Assembly (NCBI RefSeq): GCF_013364275.1
Contig: NZ_CP054932.1
Location: 806,001-870,000, forward strand
Reading direction: 5' to 3'
Length of the DNA stretch: 64,000 bases
Source of the DNA: Actinomadura sp. NAK00032
Lineage (GTDB): Bacteria > Actinomycetota > Actinomycetes > Streptosporangiales > Streptosporangiaceae
The translations under genes were made by a program, and so were the position numbers. Position 1 is the first letter of the stretch; every line of letters starts with the position of its first letter. The notes under the pieces were generated by a model that saw nothing but the letters and a program-made list of their open reading frames with translations, made no database searches and was not told the DNA's origin. Shown one piece after another: positions 34,279-42,790 of this stretch.

Positions 34279-34737
34279 ATGGACCTGGTTGCTCTGGAAG
34301 AGATCCGGCGGCTCAAGTACCGCTACCTGCGGTGCGTCGACCTGAAGTTGTGGGACGAGTTCGCCGACGTGTTCGCGGAGGACGCCGTCGCCGAGTACGA
34401 CACCCCCGTGCTCGGCAAGACGCTCCGGCTGGAGGGGCGGGACGCGATCGTCCAGTACATGCGGGAGAACCTGGACGACGGGAAGATCAGCGCCCACACG
34501 GCCGGGTGCCCGGAGATCGAGCTGGACGGGGACCGGGCCACCGGCATCTGGTCGCTGGACGACACGATCATCATCCCGGAGCACCGGCTGCTCATCCGGG
34601 GCGCCGCCTTCTACTACGACACCTACCGGCGCGAGGACGGGCGGTGGCTCGTGGAGAAGACCGGGCATCGGCGGACGTACGAGTACATGGTGTCCCTGGA
34701 CGACGCCCCGAGCCTGAAGTTCACCACCTCCCATTGA
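34279..34737 (+). CDS. SnoaL-like (NTF2 fold) protein
   Basis: 152 residues with the SnoaL_4 pattern: ALEEIRRLKYRYLRCVDLKL then WDEFADVFAEDAVAEYD, and ending in the strand-rich RLLIRGAAFYYDTYRREDGR. Such proteins are small dehydratase/isomerase-like or binding proteins, frequent in steroid and aromatic catabolic clusters. ATG 34279 gives the conserved family start. The box upstream and the neighbours (DUF1214, SDR, sulfotransferase) place it in a putative KstR-type regulon. Confidence 0.85.
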   Translation: MDLVALEEIRRLKYRYLRCVDLKLWDEFADVFAEDAVAEYDTPVLGKTLRLEGRDAIVQYMRENLDDGKISAHTAGCPEIELDGDRATGIWSLDDTIIIPEHRLLIRGAAFYYDTYRREDGRWLVEKTGHRRTYEYMVSLDDAPSLKFTTSH

Positions 34738-34749
34738 CCGGGACCGGCG

Positions 34750-34779
34750 TTGACTCGCTCCTAGAACGGGTTCTAACGT
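34750..34779 (+). promoter_or_regulatory. Promoter with embedded perfect KstR-type operator
   Basis: TTGACT (34750-34755) and TAACGT (34774-34779) are 18 bases apart. The palindrome TAGAACGGGTTCTA (34762-34775) fills the spacer and touches the -10. It matches the published 14-base KstR motif TnnAACnnGTTnnA perfectly and has full arm symmetry, so a TetR-type repressor bound here would block RNA polymerase. Confidence 0.75.
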
Positions 34780-34839
34780 CCGGTCCTCAGTGTCGCGAAC
34801 TCAACGGCGCTCGCGCCCCGCGTCCGTTAGGAGTGCCCG

Positions 34840-36051
34840 GTGGCCACCGAAGGCAAGACCGATTCGTTCGAAGCCGCGACGCGCGCGTTCGCCGACGCGG
34901 TCGTGGAGGCGGAGCGCATCATCCGCGCTGCGCCGCACGTCAAGACCGACCAGGACTTGGCTGAGGGGCTCGACTACCTCGCCGGCAGCATTAAAGCCTC
35001 GCTGCACATGGTCGGTGCCTACCAGCAGGACTATCCGTTCTTCGCGTCGTCCACCGGGCCGTACACCAAGCTGGGGCTCGATAACCCCGACACCTTGTAC
35101 TTCCACGCCTATATCCGGGACGACGCAGAGTACGTGGTCATCGGACGGCGGGGGACGACCTCCGATCTGAGCTTCCAGGTCATGAACGGCGACTACTCGC
35201 CCACGCAGTCGCCGGACAGCCTGACCGCGTTCGACGACCGGGAACTCGATATCGCCGCGGACGGTTCGTTCCAGTTGCGGTTTGGGCCGCCCAAGGACGA
35301 TCCCGGGCCCGGTTACGTCACGCTGCCTTCGGGCGCGGCGATGCTGATCGTCCGGGAAGTGTTCAGCGATTGGGAGAACGAGCGGCCGGGCGAGATCCGC
35401 ATCCATCGCGCCGACACGATCGGGACCTCGCCGCTGGCCGTTCCGGCCGAGCGGATGGCACGGCGGTATCAGATCGCCGGGAAGATGCTGGTGTCCAGGA
35501 TTCGCACGTTCCTGGCCTTCCCTGAATGGCACTACCTGCAGCTGCCGGTCAATACGCTGACCGAGCCGCGGCCGACGCCCGGCGGGCTGGCCACGCAGTT
35601 CTCGTCGGTGGGGCACTACGACCTCGATGACGACGAGGTCATCGTCATCACCGCGCCGGCCGCGGAGCGGGACGTGGCGCCCTATCAGGGCTTCCAGCTC
35701 GGCAGCATGTGGTACATCTCGCTCGACTACATCAACCATCAGACGAGCCTCACCGCCGACCAGGCCAGGATCGACGAGGACGGCAAGATCCGGTACATCG
35801 TGAGCGAGCGCGATCCGGGGCTCGCCAACTGGATCGAGCGGACCGGGCATCGCCGGGGATATCTGCAATTCCGCTGGCAGCGGCTTGCACGGGACCTCAC
35901 GCCCGAGGACGGCCCGACAGTGGAGGTGGTGAAGTTCGACGACCTTCCGCGCGTCCTGCCGTTCTACGAGAAGCAGCGGGTCACCCCGCAGGAATGGTCG
36001 GAGAAGATCGCGGCCCGTCAGGTCGCCGTCGCGAAGAGGATGCTCGGCTGA
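34840..36051 (+). CDS. DUF1214-type protein
   Basis: 403 residues, no signal peptide. The sequence GPYTKLGLDNPDTLYFHAYI and the later MWYISLDYINHQTSL, IRYIVSERDPGLANWI and RRGYLQFRWQR blocks are those of the DUF1214 family, whose members are found in steroid/lipid catabolic clusters but lack a proven reaction. The GTG start follows TTAGGAG. It is first in an operon with an SDR (1-base overlap) and a sulfotransferase, behind a KstR-type promoter. Confidence 0.85.
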   Translation: MATEGKTDSFEAATRAFADAVVEAERIIRAAPHVKTDQDLAEGLDYLAGSIKASLHMVGAYQQDYPFFASSTGPYTKLGLDNPDTLYFHAYIRDDAEYVVIGRRGTTSDLSFQVMNGDYSPTQSPDSLTAFDDRELDIAADGSFQLRFGPPKDDPGPGYVTLPSGAAMLIVREVFSDWENERPGEIRIHRADTIGTSPLAVPAERMARRYQIAGKMLVSRIRTFLAFPEWHYLQLPVNTLTEPRPTPGGLATQFSSVGHYDLDDDEVIVITAPAAERDVAPYQGFQLGSMWYISLDYINHQTSLTADQARIDEDGKIRYIVSERDPGLANWIERTGHRRGYLQFRWQRLARDLTPEDGPTVEVVKFDDLPRVLPFYEKQRVTPQEWSEKIAARQVAVAKRMLG

Positions 36052-36833
36052 TGGCGGGACTGCTGGAGGACAAGGTCGTCGTCATCTCGGGTGTCGGGCC
36101 CGGGCTGGGGCGCGGGCTGGCGGTGCAGTGCGCCAAGGCCGGTGCGGACGTGGTGCTCGCGGCGCGCAACGAGGAACGGCTCGCCGAGGTCGCCAAGGAG
36201 GTCGAGGAGATCGGGCGCCGGGCCGTCACGGTTCCGACCGACATCAATGACGCGGCGGCCTGCGAGCGGCTCGCGGAGACGGCCCGGGAAGCGTTCGGAC
36301 GGGTCGACGGGCTGGTCAACAACGCCTTCGCCACGCCGCCGCTGACCGACCTCACGAAGGTCGACCTCGATGCGGTGCGGGCCGGGTTCGAGACCAATGT
36401 GCTCGCGGCGCTGCACCTGACCCGGTTGTTCGTTCCCGCGCTCGAAGAGCACGGCGGGTCCGTGGTCATGGTGAACTCGGCGGTGCTGCGGCATTCGCGG
36501 CGGACGTTCGGCGCCTACAAGATGGCCAAGGCCGCCCTTCTCGCGATGGCGCAGAACCTCTCGACCGAACTCGGGCCGCGCGGCGTCCGGGTCAACACGA
36601 TCGCCCCCGGATACATCTGGGCCGACAACCTCCAGTGGTATTTCAACCACCTCGCCAAGAAGCGCGGTATCACCGCGCAGGAGGTCTACGACGAGAACGC
36701 CGCGACGACCGACCTCCGGAAACTGCCCGAGCCCGACGAGGTCGCCGACGCCGTGGTGTTCATGCTGTCGCCGCTGGCGCGGGCGGTCACCGGGCAATGC
36801 CTGGACGTCAATTCCGGCGAGTGGCACCACTAG
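36051..36833 (+). CDS. Short-chain dehydrogenase/reductase in the KstR-type operon
   Basis: 260 residues: SGVGPGLGRGLAVQ (cofactor loop), VNNAFATPP, VNSAVLRHS with catalytic Ser, YKMAKAAL (Tyr/Lys), NTIAPGYIWADN and a C-terminus CLDVNSGEWHH. The ATG overlaps the TGA of the DUF1214 gene (TGATG). The neighbours suggest a hydroxysteroid or hydroxy-acyl substrate, but this is inference. Confidence 0.92.
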   Translation: MAGLLEDKVVVISGVGPGLGRGLAVQCAKAGADVVLAARNEERLAEVAKEVEEIGRRAVTVPTDINDAAACERLAETAREAFGRVDGLVNNAFATPPLTDLTKVDLDAVRAGFETNVLAALHLTRLFVPALEEHGGSVVMVNSAVLRHSRRTFGAYKMAKAALLAMAQNLSTELGPRGVRVNTIAPGYIWADNLQWYFNHLAKKRGITAQEVYDENAATTDLRKLPEPDEVADAVVFMLSPLARAVTGQCLDVNSGEWHH

Positions 36834-36847
36834 GAGAGGGCGGACCG

Positions 36848-38008
36848 ATGAGCGCGGGTCGCGACAGCGTTGGCACGGTCGAGGATCTCCACGCCTCCGC
36901 CGGCAAGGTCACCGGCATGGACGACTTCGGTGACGACGACTACCTCGACGGGCTGAAGGTCCTGCTGGAGTCGCTGGCGAAGGAGGCCGGCCTCACTCCG
37001 CACGGGAACAAGGCGCAGCGTGCCATGCTGCGGGGCGCGCTGGCCGCGCGGCAGTTCTCCGAGGCGGCCTGGAAACGGCATCCCGAGCACGCGGAGGTGC
37101 CGATCGAGCGGCCGATCTTCGTCACCGGCCTGCCGCGGACGGGGACGACCGCCCTGCACCGGCTGCTCACCGCCGACCCCGCCCATCAGGGGCTCGACCT
37201 GTGGCTCGCCGAAGTGCCGCAGCCGCGCCCGCCACGTGAGACGTGGGCGGACGACCCGGTCTTCCAGGCGATCGACGCCGGATATCGGCGGCACCATGTC
37301 GAGAACCCCGAGTTCATGGGCGTCCACTACATCTCGGCCGACTCGGTCGAGGAATGCTGGCAGCTGCTGCGGCAGAGCATGCTGTCGATCTCGTTCGAAT
37401 CCCTGGCGCACGTGCCGGGCTACTCGTCCTGGCTCGCCGGGCAGGACTGGACGCCCGCCTACCGCCGCCATCGTCGCAACCTCCAGCTCATCGGGCTGAA
37501 CGACGCCGGGCGCCGATGGGTGCTGAAGAACCCGAGCCACCTCTTCGCGCTGGACGCGCTCCTCGACGTCTATCCCGACGCACTCATCATCCAGACGCAC
37601 CGGACACCGCGCACCGCGATGGCGTCCATGTGCAGCCTCGCCGCCCACGCGACCGCCGGATGGTCGGAGACGTTCACGGGCGCCACGCTCGGACGCGACC
37701 AGCTGGACCTGTGGAGCCGCGGGCTCGACCAGTTCCGCGCCGAGCGGGCACGGCACAATCCCGACCAGTTCGCGGACGTCCACTACGACGACTTCGTCCG
37801 CGACCCGATCGGCACCGTGGAGGGCGTCTACGCGCGTTTCGGGCTGCCGTTCACCGAGGAGGCCCGGACGGCGATGACGCGGCTGCACGGCGAGAGCTCC
37901 AGCGGCGCCGCGAAACCGTCCCACCGGTACTCGCTCGAAGACTTCGGCCTCACCGCGGAAGAGGTCGACGAGCGTTTCGCCGACTACGCCGCCGGTCTCC
38001 GCGCCTGA
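36848..38008 (+). CDS. Sulfotransferase-family protein
   Basis: 386 residues. The 5'-phosphosulfate-binding loop is visible as IFVTGLPRTGTTALHRLLTA; the 3'-phosphate region corresponds to IQTHRTPRTAMASMCSL, and the conserved VLKNPSHLFALDALLDVYPD lies between. This is the Sulfotransfer_3 type that is common in mycobacterial and actinomadural lipid/steroid loci. An AGGAGAGGG ribosome site overlaps the SDR stop. Third gene of the operon; acceptor unknown. Confidence 0.88.
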   Translation: MSAGRDSVGTVEDLHASAGKVTGMDDFGDDDYLDGLKVLLESLAKEAGLTPHGNKAQRAMLRGALAARQFSEAAWKRHPEHAEVPIERPIFVTGLPRTGTTALHRLLTADPAHQGLDLWLAEVPQPRPPRETWADDPVFQAIDAGYRRHHVENPEFMGVHYISADSVEECWQLLRQSMLSISFESLAHVPGYSSWLAGQDWTPAYRRHRRNLQLIGLNDAGRRWVLKNPSHLFALDALLDVYPDALIIQTHRTPRTAMASMCSLAAHATAGWSETFTGATLGRDQLDLWSRGLDQFRAERARHNPDQFADVHYDDFVRDPIGTVEGVYARFGLPFTEEARTAMTRLHGESSSGAAKPSHRYSLEDFGLTAEEVDERFADYAAGLRA

Positions 38009-38416
38009 CCACCCCGGCCCGCGCACGGCCGACCGTCATCACCAGGCGCGAGAGGATTTGAACAAGCGCTCATCGTGCTTGTTCCGGTCTCCCGCCGCCG
38101 CCGGCGAAATGGCCGATGACATTGGCCGCCGTCCACACGCCGCCGGTGGTGATCAATCGAGCCTCCGCCGTCGTGGCGTGCCGATGGCAAATTCCGGCCA
38201 GATTATCGAAGATCCATTTTTTGGCATCCCCCCGCGGCGCGCCCATGGCGGCTGTCCGGCGGGGCATGTCGGCGATCAGTCCGCCGCCACAGACGCCTTA
38301 CTCCGTGTTTTCGGAGAGTGAGCATCGGGAAGCTGAGAGTAGTCGGACGTGTGCCCAGGGTGACCCGGGCGGCGCGTTCGGCGGACGTTCAATCTCCCCA
38401 GAAGGTGGTGGCTTCG
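38009..38416. other. Intergenic region before the FAD oxidase gene
   Basis: About 400 bases without a gene. It contains an inverted repeat 51 bases after the sulfotransferase stop (38060-38084) and a small hairpin CTCCG-TGTTTT-CGGAG at 38301-38316, and is moderately A/T-rich between 38100 and 38230. A frame open from 38318 reads into the oxidase but its first residues look non-coding. No clear promoter was assigned. Confidence 0.5.
38060..38084. repeat. 8-bp inverted repeat, terminator or operator
   Basis: GAACAAGC and GCTTGTTC are perfect complements around a 9-base loop. No T-run follows, so it may be a factor-independent stop of the weak actinomycete kind or a regulator site for the downstream oxidase gene. 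Confidence 0.4.
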
Positions 38417-39991
38417 ATGACCGGCAAGACCCCTCAGCCGTCGATGGTCGTGCAGCCGGGCGACGTGCGGTACCCCTCCCTCAGCCGCGGCTTCAACCAG
38501 CGGTGGATCGGCGAGCCCGAGTACGTCGTGGTGGTGCGGTCGTCCACGGAGGCCAAGGAGGCGCTGCAGAAGGCGGTACGCGAGGAGCCGAAGAACCCCA
38601 AGCGCACGCGCATCACGGTCCGCTCCGGCGGGCACTGCTACGAGAACTTCGTCTGCGGTGACGACGTGCGGGTGATCCTCGACGTCTCCCAGATGTGCAA
38701 TATCGAGTACGACCCGAAAATGGACGCCTATTGCGTGGAGGCCGGTGCCAGCAATTGGCACACCTACAGCCATCTCTTCCCCGTGAGCGGGCGGGCCCTG
38801 CCGGGAGGTTCCTGCTATTCCGTGGGCCTGGGCGGGCACATCACGGGCGGCGGGTACGGTCTTCTCTCGCGTCAGTTCGGGCTCACCGTCGACTACCTCT
38901 ACGCGGTCGAAGTGGCGGTGGTGAAGAAGGACAAGACCGTCGAGCTCGTCGTCGCGCGGCGCGACGACAGGGAAAACCCCGATCTGCAGAAACTGTGGTG
39001 GGCGCACACCGGTGGCGGCGGTGGGAACTTCGGCCTCATCACCAAGTTCTGGTTCAAGGACCCTCCGACACCGCCCAGCAGGGTCCGGCTGGCGGGCATC
39101 GCCTGGAACTGGAAGGACCTCACCAAGAACGACTTCACCGCCCTGCTCAACTCGTTCGGGGCCTACTTCCGCGACAACCAGGACAAGAACACGGCGAGCG
39201 GCAAGCTGTTCGGGATCCTCGCGCTCAACCACCACAGCAACGGCCAGATCGGGCTCACCGCGCAGGTGGACATCGACGACCCGGGCGGCATCGCGGCCAT
39301 GGACGACTTCATCGCGAAGATGAACCATGGGATGAGCGCGGAAGCGACGGAGATGCGCACCTTCATGGGTGAGCGGCCGTCCCTCGGGACCCTGAAGATC
39401 CCGCGGGACATGCCCTGGCTGACGGCCACGCAGGTCCTGGACAGCAGCGGCGAGGACCAGTGCGGCAAGTACAAGTCCGCCTACATGCGCAAGCCGTTCA
39501 GCACCAAGCAGATCGACGCGATGTGGGCCCATCTCAGCAAAGACGGCCCTTATCGCGACTACAACAACCCGCAGTCCCTCATCCAGATCGACTCCTACGG
39601 AGGCGCCGTCAACGCACCACCTCGGGACACGGCCGCACGCCAGCGCGACTCCATCATGAAGATGCAGTACCAGGTCTACTGGACGGCGACCGACCAGCAC
39701 GAGCCCAAGTACCTGGACTGGATCCGCAAGACCTACCAGGCGACCTTCGCCGACAGCGGCGGCGTCCCCAAGGTGGGTACCAAGCAGGACGACCTGGCGA
39801 CCGACGGCTGCTACATCAACTACCCCGACGTCGACCTGAACGACACGACGACCTGGAACAGGTCCGGCCAGCCGGCATCGACCCTCTACTACAAGGACGG
39901 CTACACCAGGCTCCAAGAGGTGAAGCGCCGCTGGGACCCCCTTGACATCTTCCGCAACAGCCAATCAGTCAAGGAACAGAAGGCCCAATGA
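38417..39991 (+). CDS. Berberine-bridge-type FAD-dependent oxidase
   Basis: 524 residues: an FAD_binding_4 (PCMH) domain followed by a BBE C-terminal element (YYKDGYTRLQEVKRRWDPLD, IFRN). Bicovalent FAD attachment is likely: the His in SGGHCYENFV and the Cys in PGGSCYSVGLGGHITGGGYG stand in the conserved places. Such oxidases often oxidise sugars or tailor natural products. ATG 38417 is chosen for AGAAGGTGG eight bases upstream. No Tat or Sec signal is seen. The stop overlaps the next ATG (ATGA), pointing to joint function with the methyltransferase. Confidence 0.9.
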   Translation: MTGKTPQPSMVVQPGDVRYPSLSRGFNQRWIGEPEYVVVVRSSTEAKEALQKAVREEPKNPKRTRITVRSGGHCYENFVCGDDVRVILDVSQMCNIEYDPKMDAYCVEAGASNWHTYSHLFPVSGRALPGGSCYSVGLGGHITGGGYGLLSRQFGLTVDYLYAVEVAVVKKDKTVELVVARRDDRENPDLQKLWWAHTGGGGGNFGLITKFWFKDPPTPPSRVRLAGIAWNWKDLTKNDFTALLNSFGAYFRDNQDKNTASGKLFGILALNHHSNGQIGLTAQVDIDDPGGIAAMDDFIAKMNHGMSAEATEMRTFMGERPSLGTLKIPRDMPWLTATQVLDSSGEDQCGKYKSAYMRKPFSTKQIDAMWAHLSKDGPYRDYNNPQSLIQIDSYGGAVNAPPRDTAARQRDSIMKMQYQVYWTATDQHEPKYLDWIRKTYQATFADSGGVPKVGTKQDDLATDGCYINYPDVDLNDTTTWNRSGQPASTLYYKDGYTRLQEVKRRWDPLDIFRNSQSVKEQKAQ

Positions 39992-40797
39992 CGAAATCGC
40001 CGCCACGCGGGAAGACGAACCTGAAGCACAACCTGAAGCGGAACCGCGCCAGCCTGGCGTACCGGCTGCGCTACGCGGCCCAGAACCCGGACAAGGTGCG
40101 GGCCTACCTGTCGCGGCTGGCGCGGGACGTGAAGCTCCGCGCCGCCAACCGGGGCCACGTCGCGTACTACCGGGCCGTGATGAGGTCGGACGCGGCCCGG
40201 AGCCCGGAGGCCGCCGTCGGCAGCCCCACGCGGGAGCGCTGGCTGCAACTCGGCCAGATGCAGTTCGACTACCTGCGCAAGCACGGGCTGAAGCCGGACG
40301 ACCGGCTCCTGGAGATCGGCTGCGGCAACCTCCGCGCCGGCTGGCGGTTCATCGACTACCTGGACGGCGGCAACTACTACGGCATCGACATCTCACCCGA
40401 CATCCTGCTCGCGGCGCAGCACACCCTCGTCCAGCAGGAACTGCAGGACAAGATGCCGCATCTGACCCTCGTCGACGACCTGAAGCTGCGGTTCCTGCCG
40501 GACGCGCACTTCACGGTCGTGCACGCGCACAGCGTGTTCAGCCACTCGCCGATCGAGGTGATCGACGAGTGCCTGGCCCACGTCGGCCGCGTCCTCGCGC
40601 CCGGCGGCTTCTTCGACTTCACCTTCGACCGGACGGAGGGGACCGAGCACCACGTCCTTCGCGAGGACTTCTACTACCGCACCGAGACGCTGACGGCGCT
40701 CGCCGAACGCCACGGCTTCGCCGCCCGCTTCATGGACGACTGGGAGGAGCTCCCGCACGGCCAGTCCAAGCTGCGCGTCACTCGCCCCCAGTCCTGA
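39988..40797 (+). CDS. Class I SAM-dependent methyltransferase
   Basis: 269 residues. A basic N-terminal ~90 residues precede the Rossmann-fold methyltransferase: motif I DRLLEIGCGNLRAGW, the acidic end of strand 2 in YGIDISPD, and GRVLAPGGFFDFTF after the motif III region. The ATG overlaps the stop of the FAD oxidase (ATGA), so the two are made together. A tailoring pair acting on a sugar or small natural product is plausible; no other biosynthetic gene is adjacent. Convergent with the arabinosyltransferase gene. Confidence 0.88.
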   Translation: MTKSPPRGKTNLKHNLKRNRASLAYRLRYAAQNPDKVRAYLSRLARDVKLRAANRGHVAYYRAVMRSDAARSPEAAVGSPTRERWLQLGQMQFDYLRKHGLKPDDRLLEIGCGNLRAGWRFIDYLDGGNYYGIDISPDILLAAQHTLVQQELQDKMPHLTLVDDLKLRFLPDAHFTVVHAHSVFSHSPIEVIDECLAHVGRVLAPGGFFDFTFDRTEGTEHHVLREDFYYRTETLTALAERHGFAARFMDDWEELPHGQSKLRVTRPQS

Positions 40798-40806
40798 CCC
40801 GAACCG

Positions 40807-42777
40807 TCACGGTCGATTGCGTATGGCGACCACCGTGTTCTTGGGCAGTGAGCGCACTGTGAAGTGGCTCGGGCTGAACTGGGACGGGCTGAAGCGCAGA
40901 TCGCCCCACGTCCACGCGGGCGGGTTCGTGTGCAGGACGAACACGTCGATGCCGCCGAAGCGCGTGTTGGCGGACGCCTTGGCGAACGCGTCCGGGTCCT
41001 GGATCTTGGCCAGTGCCGCCAAGGCGTCGTGCCGGTCGTCCCAATGGCTGGTGCTGGCCGCCGCAGTGCGGTCGACGGCGATGTAGCCGGGCCACGGCAG
41101 GTACGCGAACAGGCGTTCGTCGTAGGAGAGGGTGCGCGGCGCGGCGTCGCGGCCGAGGGCGTCCGTGACCGCGTCCTCGACGCGGTTCACCGGGAACCAC
41201 CGGATCCTGGGCTCGGCGGGCGCGAACCGGGTGCGCTTCCCGTTGGGACGCGGCTCGGCGTGGGCCAGCACGGCGTACCGGTGGGTGTCGGTGACCTCCG
41301 CTATGTCGGTACCGGGCGGCGGTGGCGTCCACTCGCGCCAGTAGCTGAACGCCGACCAGCCCACCAGCGCGGCCAGGGCGGCGGCGGTGATGCCGTGCGG
41401 GACGGTGTCCCGGGTGGCGAACCGCCGGACCAGGCCGGGCCCCGCGTGCACGATCGTGAGCACCCCGGCGATGGCGAGCAGCACCGTGATCATCCGCGCG
41501 GTGTGGTAGAAGAGCCCGGTGTGGTCGGTGAAGACGTAGCGGGCGGCGGCGACCGCGCGGTACAGGTAGGCGCCGCCGATCAGGCACAGCAGCGGAGTGG
41601 CCCACCAGGTCGTGCGGCGGTACCAGATGGCGCCGGCCAGGCCGGTCAGCTGCAGGAGCCCCAGCGGCGTCGCGGCCAGGAACGGGAACGGGTTGCTCGT
41701 GATGGCGGGCGCGGGGAACTGGTCGGAGACCATCTGCCCGCCCTCGCTCAGCAGCGTCCAGCCGTAGGGCACCAGGTACCAGCTCGCCGTCACGGCGGCC
41801 ACCACGACCACCTTCGCCAGGTACGCCAGGTACCGGCGGCGGTCGTCGGCCGCCCGCCAGGCCAGCCACGCCAGGACGAGGATGCCCGCCGCGCCCCACA
41901 GCATGAACCCCAGGTAGGTGGCCACGACCAGGCCGCCGAGGATCCCGGCGGGCAGCCAGTGCAGCCGGCCGCGCGGCGGGCGGCCGAACGTCGCCGGCAC
42001 CCACGGGGTGAACACGGCCAGCGCGACGACCTCGTGCGCCTTGCGCGGATCGCCGAACGCGACCAGCGAGGCGGCCGCGATGGCGAGCGCGGCGGGCGCG
42101 GGCACCAGCCGCGTCCACAGCAGGAACGCCAGCAGCACCGCGCCGGAGACCGTGAGGGTCTGCGCGTCGCCGAGCACCTGCCAGGCGTGCAGGTCCAGCA
42201 GCGCGGACGCCCTGCCGACCACCCACGGGAACAGCGGCGGGTACTCGGACGGCACCCCGGCGACGATGCCGTCCGTGGGGACGGCGGTGGCGCTGTAGCG
42301 GGTGACCATCGCGCTCATCCGGCCCTCGTCCCCGAGGAGCCCGGCGAACCCGAACGGGGTGCCGTGCAGTGTGCTGCGCAGCGCGAGCACCACCCACGCG
42401 GCCAGCAGCCCCGCCGCCACCCCGGTCAGCGGTTCGGTGCGGAGCGGGACGCGCCACCGGCGGGGCCGCGCCGCCGCGACCGCCAGCGCGGCGGCCAGCA
42501 GCACGCCGCCGGCGGCGACGGGCAGCACCGCGCCGCGCGGGGTGAAGGGGTCCTGGTCGACGAGGCTCGGCAGCAGCATCGCCACCGGCGTCATCACCAG
42601 CCAGGTCAGCAGCGCCGGGACGGTGGCCCCCCGCATCGCCGCCGCCCCGGCGGCGCGCGCACGGGGCGCACGCTCGCCGGTCGCCTGTTCGCCGGTCGCC
42701 TGTTCGCCGGTCGGTCGTTCGCCGGTCGGCTCGTCCGGTTTCTGCTGGTCGGTCACTCGTGCGTCGGATCCTGTCAT
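40807..42777 (-). CDS. aftA: AftA-like galactan arabinofuranosyltransferase (GT-C membrane enzyme)
   Basis: 656 residues. After a polar N-terminus with four near-identical 5-residue repeats (TGEQA type) come about 12 membrane helices and a C-terminal extracytoplasmic domain of ~180 residues. The first long outer loop holds DEGRMSAMVTRYSA and PSEYPPLFPW, the acidic plus EYPP pattern of the AftA/Emb family that uses decaprenyl-phosphoarabinose to add the first arabinofuranose to galactan. Homology to AftA is by pattern; the polymer in this organism is not known. The next gene upstream on the same strand makes polymer-type linkages. Confidence 0.78.
   Translation of the reverse strand: MTGSDARVTDQQKPDEPTGERPTGEQATGEQATGERAPRARAAGAAAMRGATVPALLTWLVMTPVAMLLPSLVDQDPFTPRGAVLPVAAGGVLLAAALAVAAARPRRWRVPLRTEPLTGVAAGLLAAWVVLALRSTLHGTPFGFAGLLGDEGRMSAMVTRYSATAVPTDGIVAGVPSEYPPLFPWVVGRASALLDLHAWQVLGDAQTLTVSGAVLLAFLLWTRLVPAPAALAIAAASLVAFGDPRKAHEVVALAVFTPWVPATFGRPPRGRLHWLPAGILGGLVVATYLGFMLWGAAGILVLAWLAWRAADDRRRYLAYLAKVVVVAAVTASWYLVPYGWTLLSEGGQMVSDQFPAPAITSNPFPFLAATPLGLLQLTGLAGAIWYRRTTWWATPLLCLIGGAYLYRAVAAARYVFTDHTGLFYHTARMITVLLAIAGVLTIVHAGPGLVRRFATRDTVPHGITAAALAALVGWSAFSYWREWTPPPPGTDIAEVTDTHRYAVLAHAEPRPNGKRTRFAPAEPRIRWFPVNRVEDAVTDALGRDAAPRTLSYDERLFAYLPWPGYIAVDRTAAASTSHWDDRHDALAALAKIQDPDAFAKASANTRFGGIDVFVLHTNPPAWTWGDLRFSPSQFSPSHFTVRSLPKNTVVAIRNRP
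42674..42733. repeat. Four 15-bp tandem repeats in the 5' end of the aftA-like gene
   Basis: The unit TCGCCGGTCGCCTGT occurs twice exactly and then twice with changes at its 3' part. It encodes repeated Thr-Gly-Glu-(Gln/Arg)-(Ala/Pro) on the opposite strand, before the first membrane helix. Copy number may vary between strains. Confidence 0.75.
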
Positions 42778-42790
42778 TCGGGACCGCTCG

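Noticed and set aside
38318..38416. 33-residue N-terminal extension of the FAD oxidase as a signal peptide
   Set aside because: It has no hydrophobic core or twin-arginine motif, and AGAAGGTGG supports ATG 38417.
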